From: Bilabrum cf. latius
Taxonomy: Eukaryota > Bigyra: Bicosoecida > Bigyra > Bicosoecida
DNA: 35,300 bases
Reading direction: 5' to 3'
NCBI GenBank assembly: GCA_965178125.1
Contig: CBCXTV010000012.1
Coordinates: 1-35,300 of the forward strand
Below, one piece after another: positions 7,662 to 16,407 of the stretch; position 1 is the stretch's first letter; each line of letters begins with the position of its first letter. The translations under genes and the position numbers were made by a program. Below the pieces are notes generated by a model that saw nothing but the letters and a program-made list of their open reading frames with translations, did no database searches and was not told the origin of the DNA.

Positions 7662-8286
7662 CTACTCCAGGGGCATGCGCGTCACGTCTCCTGGGGCGTC
7701 AGTTTCGCCTAGCCGCCTCTTCTTTCCCTGCGTCTGCTGAGAACCTGCGGCTGCAGCAGCGTCGCGGGCTGCGGGGCTGCTTGACGCAGCCCCTGTCGCG
7801 CTGCTGGGGCCCAGCGTCCGGGACTCAGAGCCGGCGCCCTGCGGCTGGGGCTGGTGCTGCGGTGCTGCTGCACGCAGCCTCTGTGGCCCTGCCATGGCCC
7901 AACGCCAGCGGCTCAGTCGGCTGAGGCTGCTTCTGTGGCGCATCGACCTTCTTCGGCAAGCCCCATTTCTTCACATAGCTCCAAGCCCGAAAGTCCGCGT
8001 CCGTCCACCAGCCTTCCTTCCAAGTCCGCCAATCATTGCCGTCCCACTTCTGGGCGCGGCGCCAAGCTGCCTCCCACTCCTCCTTCTCTTGTGGGGTCCA
8101 GTCGCGCTCAGCCGCTGCAACGCCCTCGCCGCGGTGGCCTTCATCGACGCGGCCCGTCGTGCTCGCCTCGAGCCGAGTGACGCGGAGGCCCATCCTCGCC
8201 AAGTGAGCGCCCAAGTCGTCGAGGTCCGTCAGCTCCCGCAATCCAATGAACAGACCGCGCGTGGCCGAGGGCTCCTCCGCCGCCAT
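7662..8286 (-). CDS. Third gene with beta-like body, copy 1 (frameshifted)
   Basis: Start ATG 8286 gives MAAEEPSATRGLFIGLREL, TDLDDLGAHLARMG, then the same tryptophan-rich body as the beta module (WTPQEKEEWEAAWRRAQ, WKEGWWTDADFRAWSYVKKWG) and the Ala/Ser-rich linker. Near 7835 this copy has one C more than its paralogue at 29039-29662, so the frame breaks in the linker; the intact copy ends GKKRRLGETDAPGDVTRMPLE. The body is shared with beta up to GKKRR, where the two tails diverge exactly next to the M23 motif of the beta copy. Function unknown. Confidence 0.55.
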
Positions 8287-8700
8287 CTGCTCGCCGCGCC
8301 GGGAGCACAAGACGCAACAACAACAACAACAAAAGGTGTCCATATGTTTGCGAGCACACGAAACATTGGCATGCTGCCGGACCGCGGTCCAGGCTCTGGC
8401 GCGGACCAGCACTCCTCCCCCCGCGGCCAAGCGCTCGCGGACCCGCATCCAATGAACAGACCGCGCGTGGCCGAGGGCTCCTCCGCCGCCATCAGCTCGC
8501 CGCGCCGGGAGCACAAGACGCAACAACAACAACTTGCTCGAGAACAAAAAATACGGAGCCCGTCCGATGAAGGTGTCCATATGTTTGCGAGCACACGAAC
8601 ATTGGCATGCTGCCGGACCGCGGTCCAGGCTCTGCGCGGACCAGCACCCCCCCCCCCCCCCCCCCCCCCCCCCCGCGGCCAAGCGCTCGCGGACCCGCAT
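8244..8700. repeat. Tandem duplication covering the 5' end of the third gene
   Basis: Two units, each from AATGAACAGACCGCGCGTGG through an (ACA)n tract and the CCGGACCGCGGTCC element to GCGGACCCGCATCC. The first unit lacks 36 bases (TTGCTCGAGAAC to CCGATGA) that the second has. Each unit carries the codons for MAAEEPSATRGLFIG. In the second 12-kb copy (29619-30110) both units are full length. A C-run ends the array (28 C at 8647-8674; 36 C at 30057-30092). Confidence 0.8.
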
Positions 8701-8775
8701 GCTGCTCGGACCTTTCCTTCCATGCCCGGCGGGTGGAAAAACACGCACTGGTGAATGGTAGGTCCCCACGACCTG

Positions 8776-9019
8776 TTGGCGTTCCCCCTTTCGAGCACAC
8801 CTTTCGGGGCCAAAACCCGGCCCGCGAAGCGTCCCCACGAACTGTTGGATATCCCCTCTTTCGAGCACACCTTTCGGGACCAAAATCCGGCCCCGAAAAC
8901 AAGCCCGCCCAAGGGCGCTTTGCGTCACGCTACTGTGGGGTCCTCGAGGGGCCCATAAAACGAACCGGGGACGGGGCCCGCAAAGGGTCGCGACCGGGGC
9001 CCCTGTCAGGGGGCCGTGG
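8776..9019. repeat. Spacer repeat R, copy 2
   Basis: Related to 5029-5268. The left half, around CTTTCGAGCACACCTTTCGGG, is present twice (8787 and 8857), pointing to an internal duplication. The right half keeps the GGGGCCCC/GGGGCC hairpin words. Confidence 0.75.
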
Positions 9020-9142
9020 GCAAGACTGATGTACACCTGGAGGTGAGGCCTTGCCTCGGCCCGACAAGCGAAGCGCTCCGTCTCCCCGCTCCACCCGGGT
9101 CGGCCCATGCGGAAATCCGGCGGTCGTGGCAGTTGGCGGTAG

Positions 9143-9226
9143 TCAGTGACCCAGGATGGGCCTCGAGATGGGGCCGGCGAAGCGCTCGCCCTGTGGTCCC
9201 TGCGATAGGAAGAGCTGGGAATGGCG
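9143..9226 (-). pseudogene. Beta tail fragment
   Basis: Carries the last codons of the beta module (GERFAGPISRPILGH and TGA at 9143-9145) and the M23 motif, then continues into unrelated sequence at 9227 instead of the beta body. It is a 3' remnant of a beta gene. The same fragment is at 30559-30643. Confidence 0.6.
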
Positions 9227-9503
9227 GCCCGCGGGCCTGCTGCGACTAGAGCGTCAAAGTCGACAAGGTCCCCAGAAAGGATGCGGTGCCACCTGGCCCA
9301 ACAAGAGCTGGTGTACTAGGCGTGCGCGGCGCTACGCGGAGCTTAAGGTGCCGATCAGCTTCCTCTGCAACCGCTACGACACCTGGACCCCTGCCACACA
9401 GAGAGACGCCCGGCCCCTGCCACACTGAGAGATGCCGACGGCGCGCTGCCAGCGGAAGCACATTGGGCGAAGCGGACCCGGACATCCTCGAGACCCTGGA
9501 GAA

Positions 9504-9690
9504 ATCCATGCCGGCGCCATCGAAATCCATGCCGCCGCCGCCATCGAAATCCATGCCGCCGCCATCGAAATCCATGCCGCCGCCACCGAAATCCATGCCG
9601 CCGCCGCCATCGAAATCCATCCCGCCGCCAGCACCGAAATCCATGCCGCCGCCACCGAAATCCATGCCGCCGCCGCCATCGAAATCCGTG
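9504..9690. repeat. 21-bp minisatellite, block 1
   Basis: Tandem units of the type GAAATCCATGCCGCCGCCATC or with ACC at the end, mostly 18, 21 or 24 bases long, so the frame is kept. On the minus strand they encode MDFGGGG/MDFDGGG repeats; on the plus strand they encode KSMPPPP. Not a CRISPR: there are no unique spacers. Second copy at about 30919-31108. Confidence 0.85.
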
Positions 9691-9866
9691 CCGGGCGTGC
9701 GCGGCGCGACGAGAGGCTGAAGATGCCGATCAGCTTCCTCTGCAACCGCTACGCCACCTGGACCCCTGCCACACGGAGAGACACCCGACCCCTGCCACAC
9801 AGAAACATGCCGACGGCGCGCTGCCAACGGAAGCACATGCCGCTAGTGTAGAAGGCCCGACGCCGC

Positions 9867-10018
9867 CGCCGCCACCGAAATGCATGCCGCCGCCACCGAA
9901 ATCCATGCCGCCGCAGCCATCGAAATCCATGCCGCCGCCACCGAAATCCATGCCGCCGCCGCCACCGAAATCCATGCCGCCGCCATCGAAATCCATGCCG
10001 CCGCAGCCACCGAAATCC
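9867..10018. repeat. 21-bp minisatellite, block 2
   Basis: Same unit family as 9504-9690 with CCGCAGCC variants. It begins just after the P repeat. The second copy at about 31283-31437 differs by single-base indels that shift its frame. M23 follows at 10072. Confidence 0.8.
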
Positions 10019-10099
10019 GGGCCGCGATCTCCCTGCGAGGCCCGGCCTCCTGATCGAGGCTGAGCGCGGACGATAGGAAGAGCTGGGAATGGCGCGCGG

Positions 10100-10680
10100 T
10101 CCGCGAAGGTGTGACGCGGGCACTTTCCACGGAGCAAGGCGCATTCGGTGTCCATGCCCCGGAGCGAAACCTTTTCGGGGATACGTGCGGATGAGGCTGG
10201 CCGATGCAGAATGAATGATATCATCGAGCGCACGACCTCGCTTGCCGCACCCGTTCTTCTACGCCGCGGCGTTAGATTCGGCGAGAGCGAGCTGCAACCG
10301 CCGAGAGCGGTACTACAGCTCCGTCTCGCCAGACACGACACTCAATCAATTTGCCCACCGTCACTTTCAATCAAATCCGCTAGAATTTCCAGCGCTGTGC
10401 GGGAAACGCGAGATTCAGAACGCGCACCTCCGAGGAATTCCTGTTCGAGACTTTCCCCTGGCTTTGACCCAGCACTGGTGGTTGAGGCCACAGCGGCGGC
10501 CGAGCGGGTGGCTGCAGCAGCGGCGGCCGAGTCCGCAACGGCGGCGGTTACGGCAGGGGACCCCGCAAACCTCTCTACAGGAACAGGAAACCGAACGCCA
10601 GGTTTGCTGGGTGGAGACCCCAGAACCCTTGGCCATGAAACCTCGCCATAGAAGGAAGGAGAGGCTCTTCGGCTTTATGA
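10100..10680. other. Stretch without a supported gene
   Basis: This sequence is less GC-rich, including AATGAATGATATCATC and CAATCAATTTG. Several frames are open but none is convincing on either strand. The second copy (31520-32080) lacks 21 bases present here around 10335-10355 and has other small indels that break each long frame. Confidence 0.5.
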
Positions 10681-10736
10681 CTCTGGGATAGGAAGAGCTG
10701 GGAATAGCGGGCGGGCAGAAGTCCGGCCAGCCGGCC

Positions 10737-10846
10737 ACCGAAATCCACGCCGCCGCCGCCGCCATCGAAATCCATGCCGCCGCCACCGAAATCCATGCCG
10801 CCGTCGCCACCGAAATCCATGCCGCCGCCACCACCGAAATCCATGC
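10737..10846. repeat. 21-bp minisatellite, block 3
   Basis: About five units of the same family, 28 bases after the M23 motif at 10687. Second copy 32128-32238. Confidence 0.8.
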
Positions 10847-11057
10847 TCGCGCCACACATGCCGCTGGTGTAGCAGGCATGCGCGTTGGACACATGCCTCC
10901 GGCGCCGCACGGCTTGATCTGGGAGCGGTTGCTCGAGGCCACCATGCCGGCTCCAGTGGAGGAGGACTCGCGCGGCTGCTCTCCCCCACGTTTCGCGCCG
11001 CCTTCGCCGCAGCGCTGGGCGCCGAAACCGCTGGCGCCACATCTACGCGACGACGCT

Positions 11058-11475
11058 GGCCATGGAACCTCTGCAAGGAAAGAAGGAACGGCGTTTTCGG
11101 CACTTGGACTCTGCGAGCCAGGCGCCGTTCACAGTTACGGCCCCGGTGCATGAAACGAGGCTGGAGCTCTTGGCCACTTTGGGCCAAGGATTGGCTATGA
11201 GGGTTGGGTGCAAGGGTCCTCGTGCCGCTCTGGCTTTCGTTGCCGCGAAGTGGTCGAAAAGCGGCCGTTTTCGGGAGCGGACTGGCGCCTCGCGACCTGT
11301 GGGACCTATGGCTCCGGTACGAGAAACGGACGGGAAGCGAACGACAGCACCTGGGCAGGGTGGCGGGGCACGGACTGCAAACGGACGGGAAACGAGCGGC
11401 AGGACCAGCAAGGCGGAGAGGGGCAGGATGCGGACTGGCCATGGAACCTCTGCAAGGAAAGAAGGAACGGCGCTT
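11058..11475. repeat. Direct repeat pair in an unassigned region
   Basis: TGGCCATGGAACCTCTGCAA and the next 18 bases (through AAGAAGGAACGGCG) occur at 11058 and again at 11438, 380 bases apart; both are kept at 32449 and 32832 in the second copy. Between them are shorter repeats of ACGGACGGGAA. Long plus-strand frames cross the region, for example one with DWPWNLCKERRNGAF, but small indels in the second copy disrupt them. No product can be named. Confidence 0.6.
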
Positions 11476-11694
11476 TCGCCACTAGGACCCCCCTGCCCAC
11501 CGGAAGGAATTGGTCTTCTTCGCCACCCACCGATGCTAGCCTCCCAAGCATTCCCGCAGCTGGCCCATATAATACAACGTCATCGCCGAGCTGGGGAAGA
11601 CCAAGCAGAAAGTGTTCTGCGAAAGGTTCTAGTTCAGCCGGCGGCCGCCGAGGGCAGTGAGTGAGCCACGCCGGCCGGCATGCTCGCGGCGATT

Positions 11695-11930
11695 CTACTT
11701 CTGTACGACTTTCCGCGGCTCGTCTAGAGGCGGACGGACCACTTGAGCTCTCAAGGCGGACTCCGAAAGCTCTTTCGAACAGCGATCCAGGAATACCTCG
11801 CACAGCGGGCTCACTTGGATCGCCCTGCCGCAGGTCACACACGGTTTGACGCTTGACCGGCGAGCTCTACGGCGCCTTCCGACGAGTCGGAATTCCTCCT
11901 CGTTTAGGTAGTATACGAGAGCCGAGTGAC
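11695..11930 (-). CDS. Possible exon, CxxC-containing hypothetical protein, copy 1
   Basis: The frame reads SALVYYLNEEEFRLVGRRRR, then KPCVTCGRAIQVSPLCEVFL, DRCSKELSES, VVRPPLDEPRKVVQK and stops at 11695. The composition is protein-like, and the two cysteines in CVTC plus two downstream could bind a metal. The second copy at 33089-33325 is the same in frame. Its upstream end overlaps GAGCCGAGTGACGCGGAG, a phrase also found in the beta body. Start and partner exons were not found. Confidence 0.45.
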
Positions 11931-11985
11931 GCGGAGAGCAGGTGGAAAAAAAAACGCACTGGTGAATGGTAGGTCTGGGGCTGGG

Positions 11986-12088
11986 CATCGCCGGACCGCG
12001 GTCCGGGCTCTGGCGCGGACCAGCACTCCTCCCCCCGCGGCCAAGCGCTCGCGGACCCGCATGCTGCTCGGACCTTTCCTTCCATGCC
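11986..12088. repeat. 103-bp dispersed element, spacer copy
   Basis: Same element as inside alpha exon D (1868-1970), here outside any supported gene, preceded by GGTGGAAAAAAAAACGCACTG, a phrase shared with 8743-8760. Confidence 0.75.
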
Positions 12089-12089
12089 T

Positions 12090-12331
12090 GTTGGCGTCCC
12101 CCCTTTCGAGCACACCTTTCGGGGCGAAAACGCGGCCGGCGAAGCGTCCCCACGAACTGTTGGGGGACACCCTTTGGCCCGCAGATTTCTGGGCCAAATT
12201 CCGGACCCCAAAACAGGTCCGCCCAAAGCGTTTGTGGGCCGGGCTCTCATGCGGTTCTGTCGGGACCCAGAAAAGGCCCGCGACTGGTCCCAGTACCGGG
12301 GCCGCGTTCGGGCCCCCTTTCAGGGGCCATA
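12090..12331. repeat. Spacer repeat R, copy 3 (edge of the 12-kb duplication)
   Basis: Diverged R copy. The alignment between the two 12-kb segments ends inside it at 12163/33560, after AACTGTTGG. Beyond that, this copy continues as diverged R sequence whereas the other one becomes the 5097-type R. Confidence 0.65.
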
Positions 12332-12870
12332 GGCGCCTGAGGGAAATCCTGATGAAACGAAACTGGACGGGAAACTGGACTGAAAATTCATGCGACCAAG
12401 GCAGCGAGTGACGGGAAACTGCCGCGCGAAGATGCTGAAGCTTCGCACATGAAGGGAAAACCCGTATGGGGTTCCGGCACTGGGGACTCTCCCTGGTGCA
12501 AGCCGACGACGATATGTCGGAGATGACTGAGGGTGGACGCATGGCCGCTGTACTGCACAGGTAACTGACACGAACACTCTGCATGACACATGAGTTCGCA
12601 CACTTTGTCCTCGCGAGGCCCGCTCAGCCGCCGCACCCCATGCTGTCCGGCGATGCCGCCTCGCCCCCAGGCCCAGCGGACTGCCTCGGGCGGTCGCTCA
12701 TGTCCTACGCCGAGCGCGCCCCGCGCCCGACCGGAAAAGCTCTCGGCCTCAGCTTGCGACGAGTCGACGCCCATGCGGAGAGCGACTGTGCAGCAAGTGG
12801 GGGCACTCTGAGACCCAGGACGGGCCTCGAGAGAAGGCCGGCAAAGCGCTCGGCCGTTGCATCCTGCCGG
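12164..12870. repeat. Diverged spacer unit, copy 1 of 2
   Basis: Aligns with about 13617-14340: both run through the end of an R repeat, AACTGGACTGAAAATYCATGC, GCGCGAAGATGCTGAA, ATGCTGTCCGGCGATGCCGCC-like, GACGGGCCTCGAGA and an AAGCGCTC motif. Identity is clearly lower than between the 12-kb copies, so this is an older duplication. No coding frame supported. Confidence 0.65.
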
Positions 12871-12907
12871 GGCCTCGGCTCATGGGCCGAAGCCCCACTG
12901 GCGCGGC

Positions 12908-13141
12908 TCAGCCGAGCGGAGCGACGTCGCGGGGGTCGACGGCGATCGCTTGCGAGACGCTGAGGATTTTCAGCTCCAGGACTTTGTGCCTCTCCGGACC
13001 GCTCCCTTCCGGCTTCACGAGCAATTGCATGAACCATTCCCCATCTTCGAAGTTCACCGAGAGCACCTGGACCTCGCTGTTGACGAAAAAGCGGCTGTGC
13101 TCCAAGACATCCGCGCGCGAGGACGGCGCCGGGAGCGACAT
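12908..13141 (-). CDS. Hypothetical first exon downstream of a gene-start module
   Basis: 77 codons from ATG 13141: MSLPAPSSRADVLEHSRFF, NSEVQVLSVNFEDGEWFMQLL, KPEGSGPERHKVLELKILSVSQ, ending APLG-stop at 12908. The alternating hydrophobic pattern suggests beta strands; no family recognised. It sits where exon A sits elsewhere: 24-60 bases upstream are TTCGAACA, GTGTCAG and TGGAGTAAC of the conserved gene-start module. The true end may be a donor before the stop. Confidence 0.5.
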   Translation of the reverse strand: MSLPAPSSRADVLEHSRFFVNSEVQVLSVNFEDGEWFMQLLVKPEGSGPERHKVLELKILSVSQAIAVDPRDVAPLG

Positions 13142-13164
13142 GACTTCGCCTGGCGCGAGCCCAC

Positions 13165-13545
13165 GCCGCGTGTTCGAACCACCGGGACAGCTGACACCCG
13201 GGTTACTCCACGAAAGACACACTTATGTATCGAGAAGCTGAAATGCGAGAAGAACATGACTCGCACAGAAGCCGACAAGATATGCTCAAACCTGAGGTCG
13301 ATGGGAGAGGCTTGCTGTGAACGCCGCGGCCACCAAGGGGCCGCAGCCAGCCAGCAACGCTTATCCACCCAGGTCTCCGGACACACCCGGCGCCGGTCCT
13401 CCTCCGTTTCGTTGCCAAGCCCTTGCGCTCGCGGTGCGCGGCGAAGCGCTCGCGCTGTCCATGCAGCCCCCTCGGGTTGCACCCTCGCCGGCGCGGGGCC
13501 GGCCACAGAAGGCGCCCGCATGGGACGACCTTTCGGCGCGCAGGC
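13165..13545 (-). promoter_or_regulatory. Diverged gene-start module and upstream spacer
   Basis: Aligns with 4645-5028: TTCGAACA, GTGTCAG, TGGAGTAAC, a CATGTTCTTCTCGCATTTC-like stretch, CTGAGGTCGATGGGAGAGG (plus strand), and GGCGCGGGGCCGGC, followed directly by an R repeat. The blocks that stay conserved between it and the alpha spacer are candidates for function. Confidence 0.5.
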
Positions 13546-14380
13546 GGCCCCGACAATGGGGCCGGAATTTGGCCCCTGAGTGTGCGCGCCAAAGGGGCAA
13601 CGCCAGTTGTTGGCGTTCACCCTTTCGCCGGCACACTTCGGGGCCAATTTCCGGCACCCAAAAAAAATCCGCGCAAAGCCATTGTGGGGCGAGCTGGTAT
13701 GCGGTTCCGGAGGGGCGCAAGAAGCCCCCCCGACAGGTCCCGGTACGGGGGGCGCGTTCTGCCCCGCTTGCAGGGGCCATGAGCGCCTGAAGAAAAACTG
13801 ACGTAAGAAAGCACGAAAGGAAACTGGACTGAAAATCCATGCAACGACATCCGCGACTGATGGGAAACAGCTGCGCGAAGATGCTGAACCTTCGCGCATG
13901 TGGACAAAAACGCGCATGGGTCTCCTGTAGTCGGCACCCTACCTGGCGCAAGCCCACGACGCTATGTTGGACAAGGCTGAAGAAGGACGCATGTCCGCTG
14001 TACTTGTATGCTCACTCTCACGAACAATCTGCATGAGCACATGACATCGCACAATTTGTCTCTCGCATCGCGCCCTCAGCCCCCGCATCCCAAGCTGTCG
14101 GGCGATGCCGCCGCGTCCCCAGCCCCCGGCCGAGTGCCTCGGGCGGTGGCGAATTTCCTACGCCCGGCGAACCCCGCGGCCGACGGGAAAAGCTCACCGT
14201 CTCAGCTTGCGCCTTGTGGACGTGCATGCGCAGTGCGGCTGTCAAAGAATTGGAGGGAATAAGAGACCCACGACGGGCCTCGAGAAAAGGCCGGCGAAGC
14301 GCTCGGCCTGTGCATCCTGCTTTCGGGATGCCGCCGGCAAGACGCTCGGCTCCCCACCCCGGCGGCCAAGCGCGCGCCCC
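13546..14380. repeat. Spacer repeat R, copy 4, and diverged spacer unit, copy 2
   Basis: 13546-13780 is an R copy with substitutions at most of its hairpin arms. 13617-14340 aligns with 12164-12870. It ends 40-60 bases downstream of the Rep stop codon. No gene supported. Confidence 0.6.
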
Positions 14381-16180
14381 TCAGGGTTGGGTCACGGGGA
14401 GGCACTGCTCGACATCCTCCACCCACATCGGCCTCCTGACACGCTGAAGGTACGAGTTCTCTGTCAACCACTCCGCGTCCGTTTCGCTCATCTTCGACAC
14501 CTCCTGTCTCCAGTTGTTTGTGGAGATGACGAGTTTCTTGCCTCCCACGAACACGCGCCGCGCGTGACAATTGGTGGCGCTTTGGTTGATGCCGATTGGG
14601 ACCGACTGGGCCTGAAATAATTTTTTGTTCGCTATGACTTGCGCGGGGCACGCTTCGTCAAATAGCAAGAGCTCATGTGTCATTTCGCAATACCCCTCAA
14701 AGTTCAACGGAACATTGCCGCTGCAGGTCATTTCGAAGACCTGGCCCTTGGGCACTAACGCCCGGCAGTACGCTGTTTTCCCGCGCTGCGATGGGCCGTC
14801 TAATACTAAAAAGTAATATCTGTCGCGCACAAATCCGTATTGGGACACCCACTCTTCGATCAAAGGGTACCGTCTCCACGGTTTTTTCACCTCGGACGAG
14901 TTCGCGGCGCGATATTCCAGGTAGCGTTCCATTGCCTCTTCTTGCCGGGCTTTCGCGTACTCCGTCAGCCATAGCAGATTCCGAGTGATGCCGTTAGGCA
15001 CTTTCCTCAGTTCCGCTCTCGCGTCAGCTATGGTTATTTTCCCGCTTTCTAGATGGCCTAAAATCCAGGTCCCAGTCACCTGGAAATCCTTATGGGGCTC
15101 ATGGGACCCTGCGGCCATGAGCGAGGTCACCTTCGGCATCAACAGGTAATACATGCCCGCGAAGTGGTTCCGACCAGAGCGTATGAGACGCGTGCAGTCC
15201 CCACTGTGGAATGGGGCTCCCCCTCGGAAAAGCGTGTCGTCGACTTTCACTCTCATTTGCCTGCCGCCGTAGGCGGCCACAAACGCATGGGCATGTACCC
15301 TCGTCGCCTCCGCCCCGCTCCGGTCGCAGAGCTCAAGACACCAAGCCATAAAACACTGCGGGTATTTCTCCCGGAATGCACTGGCCCAGGCCTCGAGGTC
15401 CGACCACAGAGCGAGGACGCGCGGATCCTGCCGCAGCCGTGCCGTCTCCGCCTGTCTCTCCTTTGCCACCTTCTCGAAACAGAAATCAGCAAGGGTCAAA
15501 ACCGCCGGGGCTTCCCCGGCCACCCGCATCGGGTCCGGCAAAGCGCTCGGATGAGACCCACCTTCCTGTTCCTCTTGTACACTGAGAGGCGAAGCGCTCT
15601 CTCCTGGAACCGCTGGCCGTTGCTCCTGGCCTGCCGCATGCGCCCCGGAGAGAAGCCCCCAACCCCCTTGCCAAGTCCAGACCGCACTGCGCATGCGGTG
15701 TATCCCCTCTTCGCCCCGGGACCTACCGGCGCTCAGCAACCGCGCAGCGATCTCGGCGAGGTCTGGGTACGCCCGGACGAATTTCGTCAACCGGTCCTTC
15801 CGCTGCGCGTAGTCCAGGTCCTTCAAGCACCAGTATTTCGTCATCGCGCTTTGCCGTTTGAATGTGGCTCTCCGATACCCCGTCTTCCTCTGCCACCAGT
15901 AGACGTACTTGTTGTGGGCCCGCTTGCGGTCCGCGCTGTTCAAAGGCTCGTCGGGGTCCTCGAGCTCCGCCAAAATGGCTTCGAGGTCGATGTCCACTTC
16001 TGCTTCCGCCTCAACATTTCCAGGCGCGTCCGGCTCGACCGCGGGCTCCGGCGCAGACGCGGGCACCTCCACAAGCTCCATCGCCTCGATGGCCGTCACG
16101 CGCCGGCGCTTTGGCGGCCGGGGATCCGAGGGCGTGCCATGCAAGGCTCCCGCGCGCGCCGACGTCGCGGGTTCCGCCAT
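14381..16180 (-). CDS. Rep-like protein: HUH endonuclease plus superfamily 3 helicase
   Basis: 599 residues from ATG 16180; the frame stays open to 16492 but that extension covers repeat sequence. Residues 20-27 are a nuclear-import-like PPKRRR and 50-80 are acidic. HUH motif VHAHAF at 295-300; candidate catalytic Tyr in MYYLLMPK (343-350). Helicase: Walker A GPSQRGKT (462-469), Walker B LLLFDEA (504-510), motif C STNN (553-556). This order is that of CRESS-DNA Rep proteins, which nick and unwind rolling-circle origins; those are usually about 300-350 residues, so the ~250-residue N-terminal extension is unusual. Two AAGCGCTC motifs (15540, 15591) fall in a low-complexity linker (185-225). 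The frame is intact over all motifs. It may be a captured viral Rep or one from a cellular mobile element; activity is unknown. Confidence 0.8.
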   Translation of the reverse strand: MAEPATSARAGALHGTPSDPRPPKRRRVTAIEAMELVEVPASAPEPAVEPDAPGNVEAEAEVDIDLEAILAELEDPDEPLNSADRKRAHNKYVYWWQRKTGYRRATFKRQSAMTKYWCLKDLDYAQRKDRLTKFVRAYPDLAEIAARLLSAGRSRGEEGIHRMRSAVWTWQGGWGLLSGAHAAGQEQRPAVPGESASPLSVQEEQEGGSHPSALPDPMRVAGEAPAVLTLADFCFEKVAKERQAETARLRQDPRVLALWSDLEAWASAFREKYPQCFMAWCLELCDRSGAEATRVHAHAFVAAYGGRQMRVKVDDTLFRGGAPFHSGDCTRLIRSGRNHFAGMYYLLMPKVTSLMAAGSHEPHKDFQVTGTWILGHLESGKITIADARAELRKVPNGITRNLLWLTEYAKARQEEAMERYLEYRAANSSEVKKPWRRYPLIEEWVSQYGFVRDRYYFLVLDGPSQRGKTAYCRALVPKGQVFEMTCSGNVPLNFEGYCEMTHELLLFDEACPAQVIANKKLFQAQSVPIGINQSATNCHARRVFVGGKKLVISTNNWRQEVSKMSETDAEWLTENSYLQRVRRPMWVEDVEQCLPVTQP

Positions 16181-16407
16181 GGCCCGCGCAGGCCCCGGGC
16201 GGGCCCGTCGCGCGCCTGGGGCGAGGGGCTCCGCATCGCGCCTGGACCGGGCGGCTATGCATGCGAAACAAGGCGCGTCTTGCGAAAAACCTCGATTTCC
16301 CCCACAATACCAGCCTTTGGCGGCGCGGGACCCTGGAAATTGCGGCACGTCCCGGAGAAGGCAGATGGGAAAGTGCATTTTTCGCAAGCCCTCTAGGCGA
16401 AACGGCA

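Larger units (their letters stand above)
162..12163. repeat. 12-kb direct duplication, copy 1
   Basis: This stretch aligns end to end with 21571-33560 in the same orientation and order, with differences mainly in homopolymer length, small indels and scattered substitutions. It holds the alpha gene (1346-4644), the beta gene (5401-7142), a third beta-like gene (7662-8286), minisatellites and spacers. The alignment ends in a spacer repeat at AACTGTTGG (12155-12163), after which this copy runs into single-copy sequence carrying Rep and transposase genes. The limits were set by eye. Confidence 0.9.

Noticed and set aside
9504-10018. CRISPR-like array
   Set aside because: Units are contiguous minisatellite repeats with no unique spacers, in a eukaryotic context.
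11062-11664. Plus-strand gene in the region with the 380-bp repeat pair
   Set aside because: Several overlapping frames are open, none with domains, and small indels in the second copy break each of them.
15963-15990. AGCCATTTTGGC on the minus strand, equal to the core of the dinoflagellate spliced leader
   Set aside because: Only 12 bases match, the outer leader bases do not, and it lies inside the Rep coding frame (EAILAE), so a relict leader is not supported.
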